Positions 42,441 through 50,545 of a stretch of DNA of 64,000 bases are shown here, in pieces (position 1 is the first letter of the stretch; every line of letters begins with the position of its first letter). The DNA is from Bombella pollinis. GTDB taxonomy: Bacteria > Pseudomonadota > Alphaproteobacteria > Acetobacterales > Acetobacteraceae. The notes below the pieces were generated by a model. The model had not been told where the DNA came from, did no database searches, and was given only the letters and a program-made list of their open reading frames with translations. The stretch lies in NCBI RefSeq assembly GCF_026385485.1, contig NZ_JANIDX010000008.1, forward strand, positions 1 to 64,000, read 5' to 3'. Position numbers and translations under genes: made by a program.

Positions 42441-43322
42441 TCAGTGACGGGATGAAAGCCGCACAGTGATATTGATAAGAAGCACGCCAAAGGTCACCAA
42501 CAAAGCCCCCGTCCATGCCAGCTGCACCCAGTCTTCATAAGAGGCCCCAGCATATTGGTAGATAGCTATTGGCAAGCTCGCCATAGGGCGATTCATCGCT
42601 GTGGACATGGTTTGATTGCCCAAGGATGTAAATAAAAGCGGTGCCGTCTCCCCACCCATCCGCGCAAGTGCGAGAAGAATCCCCGTCAGCACACCCTTCC
42701 GCGCGGAGCGTAAACAAAGGAAGATAATAACACGCCACCGTGCCGCCCCTAAGGCCGCTCCAGCTTCCCTCATCGCTGTAGGGACGAGTCGGAGCATATC
42801 TTCTGTCGTGCGTACAATCAGGGGCAGAGCCAAAACCGCCAAGGCTAATGCCCCTGCTAGGCCAGAGAAATGGCCCATCGGCACGACCAAGAGCTGATAG
42901 ATGAACAAGCCTATCAAAATGGACGGGGCAGACATCAACACATCCGCTACAAACCGCACCCCACTGGCGAAATAATTCCCCTTCCGCCCATATTCGGAGA
43001 GGTAAATCCCACACATCAACCCAACAGGGGCCGCCATCAATAAGGCCAAGCCCGTTTGGATCACGCTGCCGATAATCGCATTGGCTAACCCCCCGCCAGA
43101 TCCGGGCGGTCCCATTGTACGCGTCAATGTCGCCCAAGAGAGACCCTCTAGCCCATGGCGTAAGAGCGTCCATAAAATAGAGACCAGCACCAAGAGCAGG
43201 ATACACCCTGCCATAACACTCGCCCCTGTAGCGAGATTATTACAAACACGCCGCCGCACAGCCTTGCGACTAGGCCGCCAATCATCACGCGCGGGCATAA
43301 GAGCGGACTTCCCCGTCTTCAT
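42441..43322 (-). CDS. pstA: Phosphate ABC transporter permease PstA
   Basis: One of two permease subunits of the Pst importer, 293 residues with six membrane helices. The EAA-type loop is GAALGAARWRVIIFLCLRSA and the C-terminal ATMNRPMASLPIAIY region is typical of PstA. Its start overlaps the pstC stop by 4 bases (ATGA). Confidence 0.95.
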   Translation of the reverse strand: MKTGKSALMPARDDWRPSRKAVRRRVCNNLATGASVMAGCILLLVLVSILWTLLRHGLEGLSWATLTRTMGPPGSGGGLANAIIGSVIQTGLALLMAAPVGLMCGIYLSEYGRKGNYFASGVRFVADVLMSAPSILIGLFIYQLLVVPMGHFSGLAGALALAVLALPLIVRTTEDMLRLVPTAMREAGAALGAARWRVIIFLCLRSARKGVLTGILLALARMGGETAPLLFTSLGNQTMSTAMNRPMASLPIAIYQYAGASYEDWVQLAWTGALLVTFGVLLINITVRLSSRH

Positions 43323-44263
43323 GAGCGTTTCCCCCGTAGCAAGCGCGCCAACACGAGGCTAACACAGGACAAAACCATAAGAATGAATCCCAACGCCATC
43401 AGTGAGGAAAGCCGTAAAGACCCCGCCGGACTTTCTGGGAACTGTAGGGCAATCAAAGAGGCCACCGTACTGCGTGGGGCAAAGAGCGACCAGCCAACAC
43501 TCGTCACATTACCGATGATGAAGGTCACCGCCATCGTTTCACCTAAGGCACGCCCCATCCCCAGCACAATCGCGCCAATCATCCCATTACGCGACCATGG
43601 CACGACAATCTTGCGCATCATCTCCCAGCGTGTGGCCCCAAGACCATAAGCACTCTCCCGCAGCATGGGCGGTACAGCCCCAAACACATCCACCATCACA
43701 GCGGTGATGAAAGGCGCAATCATCATCGCAAGGATAATACCCGCTGTGACAAGCCCCGTCCCCACGGGCGGGCCTGAGAGAATCGGCCCTAATATGGATG
43801 TATGGCGAAAATGATGATTTAAAAAAGGCTGAACATCACGCGCAATGAAGGGGACAATCGTCTGGAAGCCCCACATGCCGAAGATAATAGATGGCACAGC
43901 CGCCAAAAGCTGGATGGTTGTCCCAACAATTGAGGCAAAACGTGAGGAGGCAATATAAACCAACCAAAAAGCCGTCCCAAACGCCAGAGGGACGGCAATT
44001 AACATCGCAATGACTGTACTAACAACAGTGCCCAATAACGGGGCTAGAACCCCATATATATCCTTAACGGGATTCCAAGACGTTCGTGTAAAGAAATCAA
44101 GCCCAAAAGCGGTGAAAGCCTGCCATCCCCCTGTTGCCATCAACAGGATGAGACCCCCTAGCGAGGCTAATACAAGCATCGCACATAGCCAGAGCAACCC
44201 GTGGAAGACCGTGTCAAACCCAACTCTATGGTGAGAGGAACGCGTTACAGGCGTCATGCGCAT
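43319..44263 (-). CDS. pstC: Phosphate ABC transporter permease PstC
   Basis: Partner permease of PstA, 314 residues. The segment FGLDFFTRTSWNPVKDIYGV and the loop ESAYGLGATRWEMMRKIVVP are characteristic. It is the first pst gene here, and the phosphate-binding protein gene pstS that usually precedes it is absent: upstream lies a 250-base gap and then a divergent glycosyltransferase. No convincing double PHO box was seen in that gap. An alternative start is ATG 44257. Confidence 0.95.
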   Translation of the reverse strand: MRMTPVTRSSHHRVGFDTVFHGLLWLCAMLVLASLGGLILLMATGGWQAFTAFGLDFFTRTSWNPVKDIYGVLAPLLGTVVSTVIAMLIAVPLAFGTAFWLVYIASSRFASIVGTTIQLLAAVPSIIFGMWGFQTIVPFIARDVQPFLNHHFRHTSILGPILSGPPVGTGLVTAGIILAMMIAPFITAVMVDVFGAVPPMLRESAYGLGATRWEMMRKIVVPWSRNGMIGAIVLGMGRALGETMAVTFIIGNVTSVGWSLFAPRSTVASLIALQFPESPAGSLRLSSLMALGFILMVLSCVSLVLARLLRGKRS

Positions 44264-44513
44264 CTATCTGAAGCCTTGGCCATTTTAACATCAACGGCGA
44301 CCACCACCATTAGTGCCGCCCCATTTCGTGCATTAACGCCCTCATTGGCAAAGAACAACCGCTCTGAGCAGCAATTAAGCCAGTTTCACGCATCATGGCT
44401 GGTTTTTTTATTAACTTCCCTATAATTTAGGTGAGACGGTCATCCATCTGCCACACTTATATTGCAACTTGATGACAAACTTTGTGTTTTACACCTTTAA
44501 ATAGGAGGGGTCT

Positions 44514-47012
44514 TTGCCTGTCAGCCAATTCCGAGGTTATGTTGACGTCATAGACACCCATAGCGGCATTATCCGCGGATGGGCCATCAATTTACGCAAC
44601 CCATTCCGACCTGCTCAGATCCATGTCATCATGGATGGTCAGGAAGTCATGCAAGTATTATGCGACCTCCCGCGCGAAGATGTCCGCATGACATTACACA
44701 CACCGAGCGAGAAGCTGGGCTTTCAATTCACACTCCCTCAGGCCGCTTTTGATGAAGAGCCGCATGAAATCTCTATCCGCTTTGAGGACCGCTCGGCTCT
44801 GCCCTTCCCTAATGAGGAGGACCCCCTAACCCCTCATGAGGTCATCACCTTTACCCAATGCCCCCGTACAGATTACAAAAGTTGTGTTGATGGGCTGCAT
44901 GAAGGGTTTTTGCGCGGCTGGGTCATTGCCCAACATCGCCCCACTGAAGCATGGGAGGGCAATGTTGTTATCTCTGTTCAGGCAGATGGCATCTCCCTAG
45001 GAACATTCCGCGCCAATCATTATCGTGGCGATGTTACAGAAGCCCTTCATTGTGAGCCAAATTGCGGTTTTGAGGTACCCATCCCTCAACAATTCCACGA
45101 TGGTATCCCCCACACATTCACCGTTACCACCCTGCCAGACCACACCCCCCTTGCAGGCAGCCCCTTTATCACAGCCTTAGTGGATGACCAGCTCACCGCC
45201 AAGTTGGTACAGATTGAGAACACCATCGCTAACCTCCATCGCCAACTCACTACCTTACGGCGAGAGACACATAACCTCATCCCCAAACGGCCTCTCAACC
45301 TCCAACATTATGACCGTTGGGCGCGCCGTTATTATGCCCATCTTAGCGAGCAAACCGCCCTCCAACGGCAAGCTCATCCCCTCAAAGAAACTCCTCTTAT
45401 CTCCGTCCTCTGCCCCACATGGCGGCCTGATGAAGATGATTTCCGGGCTGCGGTAGAGTCCGTTATTGGGCAAACCTACCCCCATTGGGAACTCATCCTT
45501 GTTGATGATGGCAGCGAATGCCCCCGCACGACAAAGCTCATCCAAGATTATTGCAAGAGCGATAAACGCATTCGCTCTGTCGTCCTGCCGAAGAATCAAG
45601 GCATTGCTGGGGCTACCAATGCGGCCATCAAAGCGGCCCGTGGGGCATATATCGCCTTTTTTGACCATGACGACCTCCTTGTTGATGTCGCTTTGGAGCG
45701 CATGGTCCGCGCTGCCCTAACAACAGGGGCTAAACTGCTTTATTGTGATGAAGATAAAGTGGATGCCGCAGGCCATTTCCTAGAGCCTAACCTCAAGCCC
45801 GATTACGATTACCGCTATTTGTTAGGCTGTAACTATATTTGCCATCTCACTGTTATGGAGGCCGATCTTGTCCGCAAAATTGGCCCGCTAGAGGGGCAGT
45901 ATAATGGCGCACAAGACCATGACTTCCTCCTCCGCGCGGTGGAACTCATCTCGCGCGAGGCCATCCATCATGTACCGGAGATTTTGTATCATTGGCGCAA
46001 AACGCCTAACTCCACCGCCAGCAATATCGGCAATAAGAGCTATGCTGTAAAAGCGGGGGTTGAGTGTGTGACAGCCCATCTCCACCGCCAAAAGATTAAA
46101 GCCACTGTTAGCTCTATCGATCGGCTAAGCCTATATGCCATCCAATGGCCCTTCCGCAAGCAGCCCTCTGTGAGCATCATCATCCCCTTCCGTGATCAGC
46201 TAGAGATGACGCGTAATTGTGTCGAGTCTTTGCTCGCCTCGCAAAAATATCGGCAATTTGAAATTATTTTGGTCGATAATTTCTCTGTAGAAAAAGATAC
46301 ACTCGCTTGGTTGGAGAGCGTCCAGAATCATAAAAAGGTCTCTGTCCTGCGGGTGGAGGAACCTTTCAATTATGCACGTCTCAACAACCGTGCAGCCTCT
46401 CAAAGCACAAGTGACCAGCTCCTTTTCCTCAATAATGATGTTATCATCACCCAGCCAGACTTCCTCACAAATATGGTTCATGAGGCCCTCGCCTCACCAA
46501 AAATTGGGGCTGTAGGGGCACGGCTTTTATACCCTAACGGAACAATTCAACATGCTGGGGTCGCTGTCGGGCCGGAGGTCATTGGGGTACATGTTCATCG
46601 CCTCCAACCCAATACGGATTTCGGCTATATTGGGCGTATTCGCCTCACCCATGAGGTCACAGCGGTAACCGGTGCAGCTCTCATGGTCCCACGGACCCTG
46701 TTTGATGAAATCGGCGGGTTTGATGAAACCTCCCTCGCTGTGGCTTATAATGATGTCGATCTCTGCTTAAAAATCCGCTCAAGCGGACATACCATCATCT
46801 ATTGTGCCACAGCCGAAGCCATCCATCATGAGAGTTACTCCCGCGGGAGCGATGATCGCCCCGAACATGAGGCGCGCTTCTTTCACGAAAAACAAGTCAT
46901 GCTTGAACGATGGAAAGAAAATTTACTCTTTAAAAATGATCCAGCATACCCACATTACTTCAGACAGGACCTGCGGACCTTCTTTGACCTCCGCAACCCT
47001 GAGGATATATAA
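44514..47012 (+). CDS. Large glycosyltransferase with two GT2 domains
   Basis: An 832-residue enzyme. The first 220 residues hold two copies of a beta-rich module (SGIIRGWAIN... and EGFLRGWVIAQ...GFEVPIP). A short coiled segment follows, then a GT-A domain at about 295-500 (SVLCPTWRP, LVDDGS, FFDHDDL) and a second at about 555-800 (SIIIPFRDQ, FLNNDV, GGFDE). Tandem GT2 proteins usually extend surface polysaccharides. The start is TTG at 44514, set by an unusually strong AGGAGG at 44503-44508. No transmembrane segment is seen. Substrate sugars are unknown. It faces away from the secretion/glycosylation cluster but carries related modules. Confidence 0.85.
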   Translation: MPVSQFRGYVDVIDTHSGIIRGWAINLRNPFRPAQIHVIMDGQEVMQVLCDLPREDVRMTLHTPSEKLGFQFTLPQAAFDEEPHEISIRFEDRSALPFPNEEDPLTPHEVITFTQCPRTDYKSCVDGLHEGFLRGWVIAQHRPTEAWEGNVVISVQADGISLGTFRANHYRGDVTEALHCEPNCGFEVPIPQQFHDGIPHTFTVTTLPDHTPLAGSPFITALVDDQLTAKLVQIENTIANLHRQLTTLRRETHNLIPKRPLNLQHYDRWARRYYAHLSEQTALQRQAHPLKETPLISVLCPTWRPDEDDFRAAVESVIGQTYPHWELILVDDGSECPRTTKLIQDYCKSDKRIRSVVLPKNQGIAGATNAAIKAARGAYIAFFDHDDLLVDVALERMVRAALTTGAKLLYCDEDKVDAAGHFLEPNLKPDYDYRYLLGCNYICHLTVMEADLVRKIGPLEGQYNGAQDHDFLLRAVELISREAIHHVPEILYHWRKTPNSTASNIGNKSYAVKAGVECVTAHLHRQKIKATVSSIDRLSLYAIQWPFRKQPSVSIIIPFRDQLEMTRNCVESLLASQKYRQFEIILVDNFSVEKDTLAWLESVQNHKKVSVLRVEEPFNYARLNNRAASQSTSDQLLFLNNDVIITQPDFLTNMVHEALASPKIGAVGARLLYPNGTIQHAGVAVGPEVIGVHVHRLQPNTDFGYIGRIRLTHEVTAVTGAALMVPRTLFDEIGGFDETSLAVAYNDVDLCLKIRSSGHTIIYCATAEAIHHESYSRGSDDRPEHEARFFHEKQVMLERWKENLLFKNDPAYPHYFRQDLRTFFDLRNPEDI

Positions 47013-47063
47013 TCCAAGGGCGTGAGGAAGAAGCCTGGGAGACGTCCCGCCCGGTTTCTGAGT

Positions 47064-47089
47064 GCCTTCCCCCATTTAAGGGGGGAGGC
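47064..47089. other. Strong hairpin in the dps leader
   Basis: GCCTTCCCCC pairs fully (one G-T pair) with GGGGGGAGGC over the 6-base loop ATTTAA. It starts 52 bases after the glycosyltransferase stop and ends 23 bases before the dps ATG. There is no T-run, so it may be an mRNA stabiliser or control element rather than a terminator. Confidence 0.6.
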
Positions 47090-47112
47090 CAATATCATAG
47101 AGGAGCGATATA

Positions 47113-47622
47113 ATGAGCAAGATTCACCATTTTCACACAAGCAACAACACCCCAGACAACACAAAGAGCGTCTCTATCGAGACACTTAATGCCCGTCTGG
47201 CAGACCTGATCGACCTCGCGTTGGTCACCAAGCAGGCCCATTGGAACCTCAAGGGAACAAACTTCATCGGCGTGCATGAAATGCTCGATGGCTTCCGTGG
47301 CGGGCTTGATGGCTTTATCGACACCGCTGCTGAGCGTGCGGTACAGCTTGGTGGGGTTGCCCTCGGCACAGTGCAGACAGTGCATGACCACACAAACTGC
47401 GCCCCTTACCCCACAAACATCTTCACTGTTCTCGACCACATCAAAGCCTTGGCAGAACGCTATGGCGTAGTGGCCAACAAAATCCGTGAGGCCATTAAAA
47501 CAACGGCCGAGGCTGGCGATGATGATACAGCGGACCTCTTTACAGAGATTTCCCGCGGTTTGGATAAGAACCTCTGGTTCCTAGAGGCTCATCTTCAGGC
47601 TGAAGCTGGCCCGCGCTCCTAA
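47113..47622 (+). CDS. dps: Dps-like DNA-protecting ferritin
   Basis: A 169-residue mini-ferritin that binds DNA and oxidises and stores iron with H2O2. The ferroxidase-site residues are in KQAHWNLKGTNFIGVHEMLDG and in FIDTAAERAVQLGG. A GAGGAG site lies 7 bases ahead of the ATG. The N-terminus is hydrophilic with two histidines (HHFHTSN). A terminator follows. Peroxide or stationary-phase control is likely but no site was identified. Confidence 0.95.
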   Translation: MSKIHHFHTSNNTPDNTKSVSIETLNARLADLIDLALVTKQAHWNLKGTNFIGVHEMLDGFRGGLDGFIDTAAERAVQLGGVALGTVQTVHDHTNCAPYPTNIFTVLDHIKALAERYGVVANKIREAIKTTAEAGDDDTADLFTEISRGLDKNLWFLEAHLQAEAGPRS

Positions 47623-47630
47623 GGCGTATA

Positions 47631-47669
47631 AAAAGAGGGAGCCGCTCATCAAGCTAGCTCCCTCTTTTA
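47631..47669 (+). terminator. Terminator after dps
   Basis: AAAAGAGGGAGC pairs perfectly with GCTCCCTCTTTT over a 14-base loop, just after the dps stop. Confidence 0.9.
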
Positions 47670-47670
47670 T

Positions 47671-47708
47671 AAAAAAGGCGTGCCCCCCACGGAGGACACG
47701 CCTTTTTC
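47671..47708. terminator. Terminator of the secretion/glycosylation cluster
   Basis: AAAAAAGGCGTG pairs with CACGCCTTTTT. It lies just past the last gene of the minus-strand cluster and points in both directions, back to back with the dps terminator. Confidence 0.85.
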
Positions 47709-47721
47709 TTTACCTTCCGCT

Positions 47722-48246
<525 letters not shown>

Positions 48247-48247
48247 C

Positions 48248-49480
48248 TTATATCGCCTCCCGGCCTGTCATTTTACTTATCAGGGCCTCATATTGGGCCA
48301 GATACTGCTGCATATCCAAGGTCTTCTCGGCTCTTTGGCGCACATTATGGCTCAACTGCGCCCCTAATGTACGATGTTCCAAAAGATTCAAAATAGCCTC
48401 GCTTAAAGCATGCGGTTTTAAAAAAGGTACCATCAGAGCCGTTTCCCCATGGGTAAGATATTCTTGCACGGGGGCTGTATCACTCACAACCAGAGGGCAC
48501 CCTAACGCCATAGCCTCTCGCAAAGACCATGATAGAACAAAAGGATATGTTAGATAAATATGAGCATCAGAGCGTTGCAACACACGAATCATCTGCTCAC
48601 GCTCCAACCACCCTACAAAATGAATCCGTGAGAGGTCTAGCTGGCCCTCAAGCTCCTTTAACATCTGCTCACGCCACGTCCCGCCACCTACAGGGGGCAC
48701 ACCATAACTTACATCATCCCCCCCCATGAGGATAACCCGGCAATCAGGCCGAGCCTTTAACAAAGCAGGCAAGGCGCGCATCATACTATGAAAGCCACGA
48801 TAAGGCTCCAAATTGCGCGCGGCGTACGTCACCAATGTTTCATAAGGCGCGACCACTATCTCACCAAGCTGAAAAGGCTCCCGCTTTATCATAGGGTCCG
48901 GACGATAGCGCGTAAGGTCCACCCCTTCATCTAACAAAGTAAGCTTATCATGCGCCCATTGCGGATAAGTATCCCGCTGAAAACGCGTTGGCGTTTGCCC
49001 TAATCCTGGCCCTGCTAAAGCCTGAAGATTGACCGTATTCTTACAGCGAATCAGCAGCTCTACATTCTCTGGAGGAGGGAACTCAGGGTCAAACCCCGTA
49101 TCCCGCCCTGTCAGACCATAATAGAACTCAAAATATCCCAACAAGGGCACGTCTGGAAACACAGACTCTAGATTCAACAACTCACCCCAGCCATGATGAC
49201 CGATGATAATATCAGGCTGGAAACCAAGCGTCTTTAAGGAGCGTGCTACCGCCGCCACTGCCTCAGCACGGCGAATCGCGTAATCAAACTCCCCTACAAA
49301 AGGATGGCTCTTACCGCGCTCCAGCTCCGGTAGGCGGTACAAAACCCGCCTGACACCGGGAATGTCTGGCCCTTTACCAGCGGTAAGAAACACGACATCA
49401 TGCTCAGGGTTACGCCCTAGCCGTGCGACAATATGAGCATATTGCGCGGGGAAACTCTGATGAACAAAAAGAAAACGCAC
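48248..49480 (-). CDS. Glycosyltransferase, GT4 family
   Basis: A 410-residue GT-B glycosyltransferase. The N-terminal lobe begins RFLFVHQSFPAQYAH, and the C-terminal donor lobe holds RNLEPYRGFHSMMRAL, VILMGGDDVSYG and LSWSLREAMALGCPLVVSD, the GT4 E(x7)E-type region. The start is GTG at 49480 after GGGGGAAC; no better in-frame ATG exists. It resembles mannosyl/glucosyltransferases of polysaccharide loci; donor and acceptor are unknown. It lies 26 bases after the ChW-like gene and 1 base before the EP-repeat gene. Confidence 0.85.
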   Translation of the reverse strand: MRFLFVHQSFPAQYAHIVARLGRNPEHDVVFLTAGKGPDIPGVRRVLYRLPELERGKSHPFVGEFDYAIRRAEAVAAVARSLKTLGFQPDIIIGHHGWGELLNLESVFPDVPLLGYFEFYYGLTGRDTGFDPEFPPPENVELLIRCKNTVNLQALAGPGLGQTPTRFQRDTYPQWAHDKLTLLDEGVDLTRYRPDPMIKREPFQLGEIVVAPYETLVTYAARNLEPYRGFHSMMRALPALLKARPDCRVILMGGDDVSYGVPPVGGGTWREQMLKELEGQLDLSRIHFVGWLEREQMIRVLQRSDAHIYLTYPFVLSWSLREAMALGCPLVVSDTAPVQEYLTHGETALMVPFLKPHALSEAILNLLEHRTLGAQLSHNVRQRAEKTLDMQQYLAQYEALISKMTGREAI

Positions 49481-49506
49481 CCGTTCCCCCAGCCAACCTT
49501 AGGCCA

Positions 49507-50415
49507 TCACGCTTTAGCAGACCGCGCCCGACCCTGCGTACCGCTTGCTTTAGCAGACCGCCGCCGCGCAGGCACCAACTTGACACAAAAAGCCTCCAGC
49601 GGAGCAAGGCTCTCTGCCTGGAGGGCATCATCATCACTATCTGCGAGGCTTACTTCTGTTCCATCGGTAAAGCACGCTACAAGATCAAGCGACCATTTTT
49701 GTGCAGCCTCACCCTTTAAGCGTACACGCAACCCTAGAATCGGCAAGGACATCCCACGAGAGCCACAAAACTGCCCGCCTTCAGCCCATGGCGACAACCA
49801 GCCACGCCCAAGAACAGCCTGATATTCTATATCTTCTGCAGCAACCCCTTCCTCAGATGGAGTGATGGAGAAGCCCTCAATCCACCGTTTGCTGCCTTTT
49901 TTACCAACCCATTCCCCCACGGCACAGCCAACATCACCATGCCGCTGCACATGAGCTACAACCTCATGCTTACTCGCCCCGGCTGCACCAGAGACAGACG
50001 CTTGGCTCTGCCCCCCTTCCCCAGCAACGGGAGCAACAGCCTCACCACTCACTTGCCCAGCTGGTACACCACCAATCAAACGAATCACCTGCAAGCGCGG
50101 GGCCTCCCCACCTGCCTGACCATCTTGATATGTTGTGACCATAATCCCCGCTGGACCACGGCGGATGCGCACCAATGCCGCACTATTAGCCGCTCCCATC
50201 CAGCCATCCTCTGCAAAGGTGACAACCTCTACAGCATCAGCCGGGGAGCCCGGCGCACGGGAGATGCGAATCCCCGGCAGACCGCTTGGTCCGGCCTCTG
50301 TCTGCCCCGGCGCATGGAACACGCAAAACACCCCCGCATCCAACGTCATCACATGCGCACCGGCCTTGAGGTCCGTAATATGATGACGGGGTTGGTCTTT
50401 CTCTTTGTCGGGCAT
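49507..50415 (-). CDS. ChW-like repeat protein of unknown function
   Basis: Not a recognised family member at high confidence. Of 302 residues, the middle and C-terminal part (about 145-285) carries two to three repeats with the pattern aHVQrxG...GxWVGkkG...xxIegFxI and IEYQ...GRGWLSPWAEGGQFCGSRG, resembling ChW (clostridial hydrophobic with conserved Trp) repeats. The last 20 residues are basic and repetitive, with RSAKA twice. There is no signal peptide, lipobox or membrane helix, so if exported it would need a non-Sec route such as the type I system encoded upstream. A promoter and GGAG site precede it. Confidence 0.7.
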   Translation of the reverse strand: MPDKEKDQPRHHITDLKAGAHVMTLDAGVFCVFHAPGQTEAGPSGLPGIRISRAPGSPADAVEVVTFAEDGWMGAANSAALVRIRRGPAGIMVTTYQDGQAGGEAPRLQVIRLIGGVPAGQVSGEAVAPVAGEGGQSQASVSGAAGASKHEVVAHVQRHGDVGCAVGEWVGKKGSKRWIEGFSITPSEEGVAAEDIEYQAVLGRGWLSPWAEGGQFCGSRGMSLPILGLRVRLKGEAAQKWSLDLVACFTDGTEVSLADSDDDALQAESLAPLEAFCVKLVPARRRSAKASGTQGRARSAKA

Positions 50416-50488
50416 GTTTTCTCCAATAGGCCGAGACTACAAAATACGAAATCTTTATTCGCACAGAACAAGTTGGTATGTCACCTTC

Positions 50489-50517
50489 AGAATACCTTAT
50501 TTTAACCCTTTCTGCAA
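50489..50517 (-). promoter_or_regulatory. Candidate internal promoter ahead of the ChW-like gene
   Basis: On the minus strand TTGCAG, a 17-base spacer and TATTCT lie about 75 bases upstream of the gene start, in the only sizeable gap (130 bases) of the cluster. Confidence 0.5.
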
Positions 50518-50545
50518 AATCATTATATTTCAAAAGGTTGTTATG

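Noticed and set aside
42535..43206. 223-codon minus-strand frame inside pstA
   Set aside because: Same-strand alternative frame of pstA with Gly/Trp/Cys-rich random-looking sequence.
44395..44426. AGCCA...TGGCT with T-run as a terminator plus TATAAT box ahead of the glycosyltransferase
   Set aside because: The stem is only 5 bp with a 13-base loop and no gene ends nearby on the plus strand; the TATAAT lacks a credible -35.
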